A stretch of 64,000 bases of DNA from Peptoniphilus_A sp001811425 (GTDB lineage Bacteria; Bacillota; Clostridia; Tissierellales; Peptoniphilaceae): contig NZ_KV804733.1 in the NCBI RefSeq assembly GCF_001811425.1, forward strand, positions 1-64,000. The letters are read 5' to 3'. The position numbers and the translations under genes were made by a program. Below, piece after piece: positions 57,523 to 64,000 of the stretch. Below the pieces are notes generated by a model. The model was given only the letters and a program-made list of their open reading frames with translations. It did not search any database and was not told the origin of the DNA. Every line of letters starts with the position of its first letter. Within the stretch, counting starts at the first letter, position 1.

Positions 57523-60102
57523 ATGAATTTTGAAAAATTTACTCAAAAATCCCTTGAAGCCGTTCAAGGCGCATACAATATTGCGAAGGAATACGGCAAT
57601 CCTGAGGTAAAAGAAATTCACATAAATTACGCACTTTTAAATGACAAAGAAGGACTTATACCAAGGGTCTTAACTTATATGGAAAAAAATCCTGACATGA
57701 TAAAAAGTGATGTCTTAAAGGTTATTGAAAGACTTCCTAAGCAATCAGGTGCTGAGGTTTATGCCGACTCTTCCTATAGAGAGCTTTTCCAAAAGGCAGA
57801 GGACTTTATGAAGAAAATGGGCGACGAATATCTTTCTGTTGAGCATATTTATCTTGGCCTTTTAAACATGAAGGGCACTGATTCTTCTTCTGTCTTTAAC
57901 AAGCACAAAATTGATGCTGATGGATTTTTAAATTCTCTTAAAAAAATTAGGGGCAACCAACATGTGACTACAGATAATCCTGAGGGAACTTATGACGCCC
58001 TAAAGAAATACGGGCAAGATTTAACTGAACTTGCTCGTGATGGCAAGCTTGACCCAGTTATTGGTCGTGACGAAGAAGTTCGTAATGTTATAAGAATTCT
58101 TTCGCGTAGGACTAAGAACAACCCAGTTCTAATTGGTCCTCCTGGAGTTGGTAAAACTGCCATAGCTGGCGGACTTGCTCAAAGAATTGTATCTGAAGAT
58201 GTGCCTGAAGGACTAAAGAACAAAACTGTCTTCTCCCTAGATATGGGAGCTCTTATAGCAGGTGCAAAATATCGTGGAGAATTCGAGGAAAGATTAAAGG
58301 CTGTCCTAAATGAAGTGAAAAAATCTGAAGGCGACATAATTTTATTCATTGACGAAATCCACAACATAGTTGGTGCAGGAAAAACTGATGGCGCCATGGA
58401 CGCATCAAACCTTTTAAAGCCAATGCTTGCTCGTGGTGAGCTTCACGCTATTGGGGCTACAACTCTTGATGAATACAGAAAATATATTGAAAAGGATCCA
58501 GCTCTTGAAAGAAGATTCCAAAAGGTTATGGTCAAAGAGCCTAGTGTGGAAGATACAATTGCCATCCTTCGTGGTTTAAAGGACAAGTACGAAATTTATC
58601 ACGGCATTAGAATTTCTGACTCTGCAGTAATTGCTGCTGCAACTTTATCTGACAGATACATTACAGATAGATTTTTGCCAGACAAGGCCATCGACTTAAT
58701 GGACGAAGCCTGCGCAATGCTAAGGACAGAAATCGACTCCATGCCTACAGAAATTGATGAAGTTAGAAGAAAAATTTTGCAACTTGAAATTGAAAATCAA
58801 GCTCTTAAAAAGGAAACTGACGAGGCAAGTGCTGAAAGGCTTAAAAAACTTCAAGCTGAACTTTCTGAAGAAAAGGCAGAATTTGATAGATTAAAATCAA
58901 AATGGGAAGCTGAAAAGAAGGAACTTGACTCCACAAAGGAAATCAAGAAAGAGATTGAAGATACAAACCACGCCATAGAAGAAGCTGAAAGAAATTACGA
59001 CTTAGAAAGGCTTTCTGAATTAAAATATGGCACTCTTCCAAAATTAAAGGAAGAACTTGCCAAGAGAGAATCAGAAAAGAAGGACGAGTCTTCTATGGTA
59101 AAGGAAGAAGTTACAGAAGACGAAATCGCCTATGTTGTAAGCAGGTGGACTGGCATTCCAGTTGAAAAATTAAATAAAACTGAAAGGGATAAACTTCTCA
59201 ACTTAGAAGACATTCTTCACAAGAGAGTTATTGGTCAAGATAGGGCCATTGAAGTTGTATCTGACGCAGTCCTAAGGGCGAGAGCAGGACTTAAGGACAG
59301 GAACAAACCTATTGGATCCTTTATCTTCTTGGGACCAACTGGTGTTGGTAAGACTGAAACTGCCAAGGCTCTTACAGAAACACTTTTTGATGACGAGAGA
59401 AACTTAATTAGAATTGACATGTCTGAATACATGGAAAAACACTCTGTGTCAAGACTTGTGGGTTCTCCTCCAGGATATGTTGGCTACGATGAAGGCGGAC
59501 AACTTACTGAAGCTGTAAGGAGAAAACCCTATTCAGTAATTTTATTTGACGAAATCGAAAAGGCTCACCCAGATGTATTTAACATTCTTCTTCAAGTTCT
59601 TGACGACGGAAGGCTAACTGACAACCAAGGAAGGACTGTGGACTTTAAAAACACAGTTATAATTATGACATCAAATATTGGGTCACACTTCTTAATTGAT
59701 GGAATTGGTGCTGATGGACAAATAACTGAAGTTGCAAGAGAAGAAGTTATGCGCGACCTTAGAAGTGCCTTTAGACCTGAGTTTTTAAACAGGGTGGACG
59801 AAGTAGTTTTATTTAAACCACTTCAAAGAGATGAAGTTTATGACATCATCAAAGAAAGCATTAAAGAAGTTGAAAGAAAACTTGAAGATAGAGAAATTAA
59901 AATTGAAGTTACAGATGCAGCTCTAGAATTTATCCTAAACACATCCTTTAGCCCACAATATGGGGCAAGACCAGTTAAGAGATACATTGGTCACACTCTT
60001 GAAACTAAAATCTCAAAGATGATTATAAGGGGCGATGTAATGGATGGCGACACAATTTTAGTTGATGTCTACGCCGATGATTTGTCTGTTAAAGTTAAGT
60101 AA
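57523..60102 (+). CDS. clpB: ATP-dependent disaggregase ClpB
   Basis: 859-aa AAA+ unfoldase that rescues aggregated proteins with DnaK. It shows the N-terminal repeat domain, NBD1 with Walker A GPPGVGKT and LFIDEIHNIVGAG, a coiled-coil middle domain (about 400-520), and NBD2 with Walker A GPTGVGKTE and the SEYMEKHSVSRLVGSPPGYVGYDEGGQLTEAVRRKPYSV segment. Length and presence of the full middle domain separate it from ClpC. No second copy is in the window. Confidence 0.96.
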   Translation: MNFEKFTQKSLEAVQGAYNIAKEYGNPEVKEIHINYALLNDKEGLIPRVLTYMEKNPDMIKSDVLKVIERLPKQSGAEVYADSSYRELFQKAEDFMKKMGDEYLSVEHIYLGLLNMKGTDSSSVFNKHKIDADGFLNSLKKIRGNQHVTTDNPEGTYDALKKYGQDLTELARDGKLDPVIGRDEEVRNVIRILSRRTKNNPVLIGPPGVGKTAIAGGLAQRIVSEDVPEGLKNKTVFSLDMGALIAGAKYRGEFEERLKAVLNEVKKSEGDIILFIDEIHNIVGAGKTDGAMDASNLLKPMLARGELHAIGATTLDEYRKYIEKDPALERRFQKVMVKEPSVEDTIAILRGLKDKYEIYHGIRISDSAVIAAATLSDRYITDRFLPDKAIDLMDEACAMLRTEIDSMPTEIDEVRRKILQLEIENQALKKETDEASAERLKKLQAELSEEKAEFDRLKSKWEAEKKELDSTKEIKKEIEDTNHAIEEAERNYDLERLSELKYGTLPKLKEELAKRESEKKDESSMVKEEVTEDEIAYVVSRWTGIPVEKLNKTERDKLLNLEDILHKRVIGQDRAIEVVSDAVLRARAGLKDRNKPIGSFIFLGPTGVGKTETAKALTETLFDDERNLIRIDMSEYMEKHSVSRLVGSPPGYVGYDEGGQLTEAVRRKPYSVILFDEIEKAHPDVFNILLQVLDDGRLTDNQGRTVDFKNTVIIMTSNIGSHFLIDGIGADGQITEVAREEVMRDLRSAFRPEFLNRVDEVVLFKPLQRDEVYDIIKESIKEVERKLEDREIKIEVTDAALEFILNTSFSPQYGARPVKRYIGHTLETKISKMIIRGDVMDGDTILVDVYADDLSVKVK

Positions 60103-60110
60103 TTAAAGAT

Positions 60111-60133
60111 AAGGACTTGCCTCGCGAGTCCTT
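60111..60133 (+). terminator. Terminator of the clpB operon
   Basis: AAGGACT/AGTCCTT stem extended by GC/GC with a short loop, followed by TTTTATG. Confidence 0.88.
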
Positions 60134-60274
60134 TTTTATGTCTTTTGTGTTACAAAATGTTAAAAAAATATTAAAAAGGTCAAATATTAGCCACTTATCA
60201 CTTTTTTATCACAAAAGAGATATAAACTCAGTAGCGTAGTATGAAATAGATTTATATTTTATTAGGAGGAAATA

Positions 60275-62056
60275 ATGAAACCATATAGTAAGAAATATTT
60301 AACACTTGCACTAGCAGGAGTATTAGCAGCATCAATGCCAGTATCTGCTTTTGCACATGAAGGTACAGAACCAACAAAACCAGAAACAACAGTAACTGAA
60401 GGAACTGGAGAAACAACAACACCAAAAACAGGAGAAACAACTCCAACAAAAACAGAAGCTGAAAAAAGCGATTTATCAAGCTTAGACTTCAATCTTGATA
60501 AGGGAGAAAGATTCTATACTGGAGATATTAGACTACCTGAAGGAGCAACAATTGAAAATAGAATTTTTGAATATGATTCAAAGGGAAATCATGTAGAAAT
60601 TGTTACAGTAAAATTTAAAGATGGCTCAACAAAAAATGTTACTTTAAAATTTAATGTAAGCGATAGATACGATAATAGATATAGAAACTTAACACTTACA
60701 AATGTAAGATTTGACGGAACTTATTTAAGTGGTCAAACTTCACCAAAAGCCAGCATCTATATAAAATCTAGAAACTTAAAAGACTATAGAAGACTTGACG
60801 AGTATTTAGGATCAGCTGATAAAGATGGAAGATTTTCTTTTAAATTAGATTTAAGAGAAGGCGAAAGCATAACAATTTGCGCTAGAGATGGCTCCTATGA
60901 ATCAGAAGACGTTGAAATTAAAAATGATTATTACAGAGACATCAAGGGCTCAAGAATTGATGCCAGTGACTTGAGACTTATGGGCAGAACTTTGACAGGA
61001 TATATTAAAAATCATCCTTTCGAATTTGCAAGAGTTTATAGAGATGGCAAATTACTTGGAAGCTTTAGAACTGACAAAAACTCATATTTCTCAGTAGAAT
61101 TAAGCGAAAGTCTTTATAATAACGAAGTTAATGACTTAAGATTTTATCTTGATTCAAAGACAGTTGAAAATAAAAAATTCAAAATTACAGAAGCTCTTGA
61201 CGGTCAAAAACTAGTAAAGGGAACTGCAAATGCAAAGGACGAAATTACAGTTTACGACGCAAGCAATAGAAAACTTGGCAGCATCACTGTAAATAATTCT
61301 GGCGTTTTCACAGTATTCTTAGACAGAGCCCTTATCTATGGCGAAACTATTAAGATTGAAGCAAAAGACGAATCAGGAAATATCTCTAAACTTGAATACA
61401 AGGTTACAAAGAATGCAGTAGAAACAGTTAAGGCTATCTCTTATATCAAGGGATATCCAGATGGAACATTTAGACCACAAGCAAATGTTACAAGAGCTGA
61501 AGCTGCTCAAATGTTTGCTACACTTTTAAATGGCGGCGCTAACTTTGGAACAAGCTCTGCAACAAGATTTTCTGATGCAAGCGATGATTGGTTCTCAAAG
61601 GCAGTTAACTATGTTGTTGCCAAGGGACTAATTTCTGGTTACCCAGACGGAACATTTAAGCCAAATGAAAGCATAACAAGAGCAGAATTTGCACAAATGA
61701 TCTCTGGCTATGTTAAGAACGAAAAGAAGAGCTCAACTGACTTCCAAGATGTTAAAGATCACTGGGCAAAGGATGCTATAGATAAACTTTATGGCAACAA
61801 AAATGTTTCAGGTTACCCTGATGGATCCTTTAAACCAAATGCAAAAATCACAAGAGCAGAAGCTGTTACTATTCTAAACTCTGTTTTCGATAGAAACACA
61901 AGTGCACTTTCACTTAACAATGTAAACAAATCAGCTTTAAATAAATTCTCAGATGTTAATGAAGGCTTCTGGGCTTACTACAACATCATTGATGCAGCAA
62001 ACTCTCACGACAGAGAAAGACTAAACTCATCTTCAGAAATTGATATTTGGAAATAA
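60275..62056 (+). CDS. Secreted S-layer-homology (SLH) domain protein
   Basis: 593-aa exported protein. Signal peptide (KKYLTLALAGVLAASMPVSAFA, cleavage likely before HEG), then a Thr/Pro/Glu-rich low-complexity stretch (about 28-65), beta-rich Ig-like segments in the middle (about 150-390, including AKDEITVYDASNRKLGSITVNNSGVFTVFLDRAL), and three C-terminal SLH repeats (about 390-570; AISYIKGYPDGTFRPQANVTRAEAAQMF and two more). SLH domains bind pyruvylated wall polymers. Preceded by TAGGAGG; alone in its transcript. Confidence 0.92.
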   Translation: MKPYSKKYLTLALAGVLAASMPVSAFAHEGTEPTKPETTVTEGTGETTTPKTGETTPTKTEAEKSDLSSLDFNLDKGERFYTGDIRLPEGATIENRIFEYDSKGNHVEIVTVKFKDGSTKNVTLKFNVSDRYDNRYRNLTLTNVRFDGTYLSGQTSPKASIYIKSRNLKDYRRLDEYLGSADKDGRFSFKLDLREGESITICARDGSYESEDVEIKNDYYRDIKGSRIDASDLRLMGRTLTGYIKNHPFEFARVYRDGKLLGSFRTDKNSYFSVELSESLYNNEVNDLRFYLDSKTVENKKFKITEALDGQKLVKGTANAKDEITVYDASNRKLGSITVNNSGVFTVFLDRALIYGETIKIEAKDESGNISKLEYKVTKNAVETVKAISYIKGYPDGTFRPQANVTRAEAAQMFATLLNGGANFGTSSATRFSDASDDWFSKAVNYVVAKGLISGYPDGTFKPNESITRAEFAQMISGYVKNEKKSSTDFQDVKDHWAKDAIDKLYGNKNVSGYPDGSFKPNAKITRAEAVTILNSVFDRNTSALSLNNVNKSALNKFSDVNEGFWAYYNIIDAANSHDRERLNSSSEIDIWK

Positions 62057-62068
62057 ATTTAATGCTAT

Positions 62069-62089
62069 AGGGCTCCCAAGTGGAGCCTT
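62069..62089 (+). terminator. Terminator of the SLH protein gene
   Basis: AGGGCTCC/GGAGCCTT-type stem (GGCTCC/GGAGCC core) with 5-base loop, then ATTTTTTT. Confidence 0.85.
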
Positions 62090-62221
62090 ATTTTTTTCGT
62101 GTAAAAATTTTTGGGATCCTAAAAATTTTATAGGGCGTGGAAATTAAAATATCTTATAAAATTTAAATGGAAATTAAAAAAACGGAGAAAAATAAAAATT
62201 TAAAGAAAAATAAAAAAGTCC

Positions 62222-62250
62222 TTGACTTTTATAATTCTCCTATATATAAT
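62222..62250 (+). promoter_or_regulatory. Promoter of the lysine transporter operon
   Basis: TTGACT, 17-base spacer, TATAAT; the riboswitch starts 36 bases downstream. Confidence 0.85.
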
Positions 62251-62282
62251 TGATGAAACAATTAAATACATTGTATTGAAAA

Positions 62283-62503
62283 ATACGATAGAGGAGCGGA
62301 CTTTATCAGTAATCTTTTAGAGCAAGACCATGCAGTGAAGAAAGATGAAAGGAAATTTCGCCGAAGTGTATTAATGGTAAGTTAATATGCTGGGCATGCA
62401 AACAATATTTGCATGACTGTCACAAATATGTGGGGAGCTATCTAAAGTTAAATACTTTGTCTTATATTTAGACATCTTTAACAGTTTGGTTTTCCAGACT
62501 GTT
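62283..62503 (+). promoter_or_regulatory. Lysine riboswitch (L-box)
   Basis: Aptamer closed by P1 GATAG (62287-62291)/CTATC (62438-62442). It contains the conserved AGGAGCGGACT, AAGGAAATTTCGCCGAAGT, GCTGGGCATGC, TGACTGTCAC and TGGGGAGCTATCT blocks. An intrinsic terminator follows (62480-62503). The spacer contains GTTAAA which can pair with TTTAAC at the base of the terminator, a plausible switch. Lysine would lower expression of the downstream genes. Confidence 0.93.
62480..62503 (+). terminator. Riboswitch-controlled terminator
   Basis: AACAGTTTGG/CCAGACTGTT 10-bp stem (one G-U) around TTTT, followed by TTTTTATT, between the aptamer and the lysine-binding protein gene. Confidence 0.9.
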
Positions 62504-62549
62504 TTTTTATTACTTTTTATAGCCACCGAGAATTTTACGGAGGTATATC

Positions 62550-63404
62550 ATGAATTTAAGAAAGAATGTAGCAAAAGTTTTAGTGGTAGGTGCTTTAGCA
62601 AGCACGATGTTTTTAACAGCTTGTAATCCAAAGGGTGATGGAGGTACAGCAGCTGGGCCAGAAGATTCTGACACTTTAAAAGTTGGAATGGAATGTGACT
62701 ATGCACCTTTTAACTGGACACAAACCGGTGAAGAACATGGCTATCCAATTGCAACTGGCGGCTACGCTGGTGGATATGATGTTGAAATCGCAAAGAAAAT
62801 TGCTGAGTCCATGGACAAGAAACTTGAAATTGTAAAAACTGAATGGAATGGTCTTACTCCTGCAGTAACTTCTGGAAAGATTGATCTTATTATCGCAGGC
62901 ATGAGTCCAACTGCTGAGAGAAAAGAAACAATTGATTTCTCAGACACTTATTACACATCAGACCTTGTAATTGTAGTTAAAAAAGATTCAACTTATGCAA
63001 ATGCAAAATCAATCCAAGATTTTAAGGGTGCAAATATAACAGGTCAACTTAATACATTCCACTATGATGTAATTGATCAAATCGAAGGTGTAAATAAGTC
63101 TACAGCCCTTGAAACTTTTCCAGCTATGATAGTTGCTCTTAGAAGTGGAAAAATCGACGGCTATGTTTCTGAAAGACCTGGAGCAATTTCTGCAACTTCT
63201 GCAAATAATGATTTAGCTTTTGTAGAATTTGAAGAAGGCAAGGGCTTTGAAGCTTCAACTGAAGACACTTCTATTTCAGTTGGCGTTAAAAAGGGAAATC
63301 AAGAACTTTTAGATAAAGTTAATGACGCACTTTCAAAAATTTCTGAAGATGAAAGACAAAGCATAATGGAAGAAGCTGTGGCTAATCAACCACTTGGCGA
63401 ATAA
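62550..63404 (+). CDS. Lysine ABC transporter substrate-binding lipoprotein
   Basis: 284-aa SBP family 3 protein. Signal peptide with lipobox FLTAC, so it is lipid-anchored. Conserved features are LKVGMECDYAPFNW, GYDVEIAKKIAESM, DLIIAGMSPTAERKETIDFSDTYY and the C-terminal SVGVKKGNQELLDKVNDAL. Family alone gives a polar amino acid. The upstream lysine riboswitch makes lysine the most likely substrate. Permease gene follows after 17 bases. Confidence 0.93.
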   Translation: MNLRKNVAKVLVVGALASTMFLTACNPKGDGGTAAGPEDSDTLKVGMECDYAPFNWTQTGEEHGYPIATGGYAGGYDVEIAKKIAESMDKKLEIVKTEWNGLTPAVTSGKIDLIIAGMSPTAERKETIDFSDTYYTSDLVIVVKKDSTYANAKSIQDFKGANITGQLNTFHYDVIDQIEGVNKSTALETFPAMIVALRSGKIDGYVSERPGAISATSANNDLAFVEFEEGKGFEASTEDTSISVGVKKGNQELLDKVNDALSKISEDERQSIMEEAVANQPLGE

Positions 63405-63421
63405 AGCATAGGAGAAAAAAA

Positions 63422-64000
63422 ATGCCAGAAAGTTTTTTTGGATGGATTGGATTTTTAATAAAGGAATATGGTTCCCTCTTTATTGAGGGAACTCTTAATA
63501 CCATTATAATTGCCGTTATAGGCACCTTAATTGGTTTCTTAATAGGTCTTTTAATTGCAATTATAAGGACTATAAAAGTAAATAAAAAATCTTCAGCCTT
63601 TAAGAGGGGACTTCTAAAAGTTGTAAATGCCATAATTACAGTTTACATTCAAGTTATTAGGGGAACGCCAATGATGGTACAAGCCATGATGTTTTACTAC
63701 GGCTCTCTACAATATTTCAACTTAAATATGGCAGCCATGCCTTCAGCCCTTATTATTGTATCTGTAAACACAGGTGCCTACATGGCTGAAATCATAAGAG
63801 GTGGAATTATTTCTGTTGACAAGGGTCAAACTGAAGGAGCACTTTCCATAGGCATGACTCATTGGCAAACTATGACAGAAGTTGTACTTCCTCAAGCTGT
63901 AAGAAATATTATCCCATCAGTGGGCAATGAATTTATTGTAAACATAAAGGATTCTTCTGTTTTAAATGTAATTTCTGTTTCAGAATTATTCTTTATTTCA
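63422..64000 (+). CDS. Amino acid (lysine) ABC transporter permease, truncated by window end
   Basis: ATG at 63422 behind AGGAGAA; 193 codons are visible and remain open at the window edge. HisM/GlnP-type permease: hydrophobic segments begin at GSLFIEGTLNTIIIAVIGTLIGFLIGLLIAII, and YIQVIRGTPMMVQAMMFYY and ITHWQTMTEVVLPQAVRNIIPSVGN-like residues (EAA loop) are seen. Works with the binding protein; an ATPase gene is expected just outside. Confidence 0.95.
   Translation, partial: MPESFFGWIGFLIKEYGSLFIEGTLNTIIIAVIGTLIGFLIGLLIAIIRTIKVNKKSSAFKRGLLKVVNAIITVYIQVIRGTPMMVQAMMFYYGSLQYFNLNMAAMPSALIIVSVNTGAYMAEIIRGGIISVDKGQTEGALSIGMTHWQTMTEVVLPQAVRNIIPSVGNEFIVNIKDSSVLNVISVSELFFIS

Overview
The window is low-GC, Gram-positive-type DNA: strong AGGAGG-type ribosome sites, TTGACA/TATAAT promoters, many TTG starts, Rex, CIRCE, sortase B and S-layer-homology (SLH) proteins. 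It carries nearly all of the hydroxyglutarate pathway, which ferments glutamate to crotonyl-CoA. It also has serine dehydratase, an AbgT transporter, peptide and lysine importers and few sugar genes. This fits an amino-acid-fermenting anaerobe of the Peptoniphilaceae type (Peptoniphilus-like). The genus is inference. It reads as ordinary chromosome with one insertion-sequence end at the left edge, one 100-N assembly gap inside metG and one frameshifted permease gene. No tRNA, rRNA, CRISPR array, phage genes or transposase ORF was seen.

Layout. 1-7.9 kb, mostly minus strand: IS3-type end, carbon-nitrogen hydrolase, uppP, the conserved yybS-gdpP-rplI-dnaB cluster, a 58-aa ORF and degV. 8-13.5 kb: radical SAM protein, AbgT transporter, serine catabolism (sdaAB-sdaAA-symporter). 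13.6-19.7 kb: SDR reductase, lipid kinase, folD, CtlX-type amidinohydrolase, APC permease, sortase B. 19.8-24 kb: rex, 8-oxoG glycosylase, aminotransferase, murA. 24-29.2 kb: Opp/Dpp peptide transporter. 29.3-36 kb: minimal zincin and membrane J-domain protein, ECF sigma/anti-sigma pair, zinc-ribbon/SH3 protein, alpha/beta hydrolase, D-2-hydroxyacid dehydrogenase. 36-41.6 kb: metG-tatD-rnmV-rsmA-arsR, glutaredoxin, mntP. 42-51.2 kb: gcdD-gcdC-gcdB-gctA-gctB-gcdA followed by hgdC-hgdA-hgdB. 51.3-56 kb: acyltransferase, LRR protein, PhaE/phasin-like protein, a DUF2975/HTH module. 56-60 kb: CIRCE-controlled DnaJ-like and clpB genes with a striking hexanucleotide-repeat leader. 60-64 kb: SLH protein, then a lysine riboswitch in front of a lysine ABC importer that runs off the window.

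How it fits together. Lysine, peptide and serine uptake feed fermentation. GctAB activates 2-hydroxyglutarate, HgdCAB dehydrates it to glutaconyl-CoA, and the Gcd membrane complex decarboxylates that to crotonyl-CoA while exporting Na+. Rex senses the NADH/NAD+ state and seems to repress its own gene. Glutamate dehydrogenase and an obvious 2-hydroxyglutarate dehydrogenase are not in the window.

The observations most worth a second look are: a (KS)5(KA)6-encoding compound hexamer repeat in the CIRCE leader; a candidate minus-strand small RNA next to it; an orphan PhaE-like protein behind a near-consensus promoter with an upstream palindrome; a short terminator-containing leader before metG; a zincin/J-domain pair; and an rsmA gene with no AUG, GUG or UUG start that preserves its conserved N-terminus.
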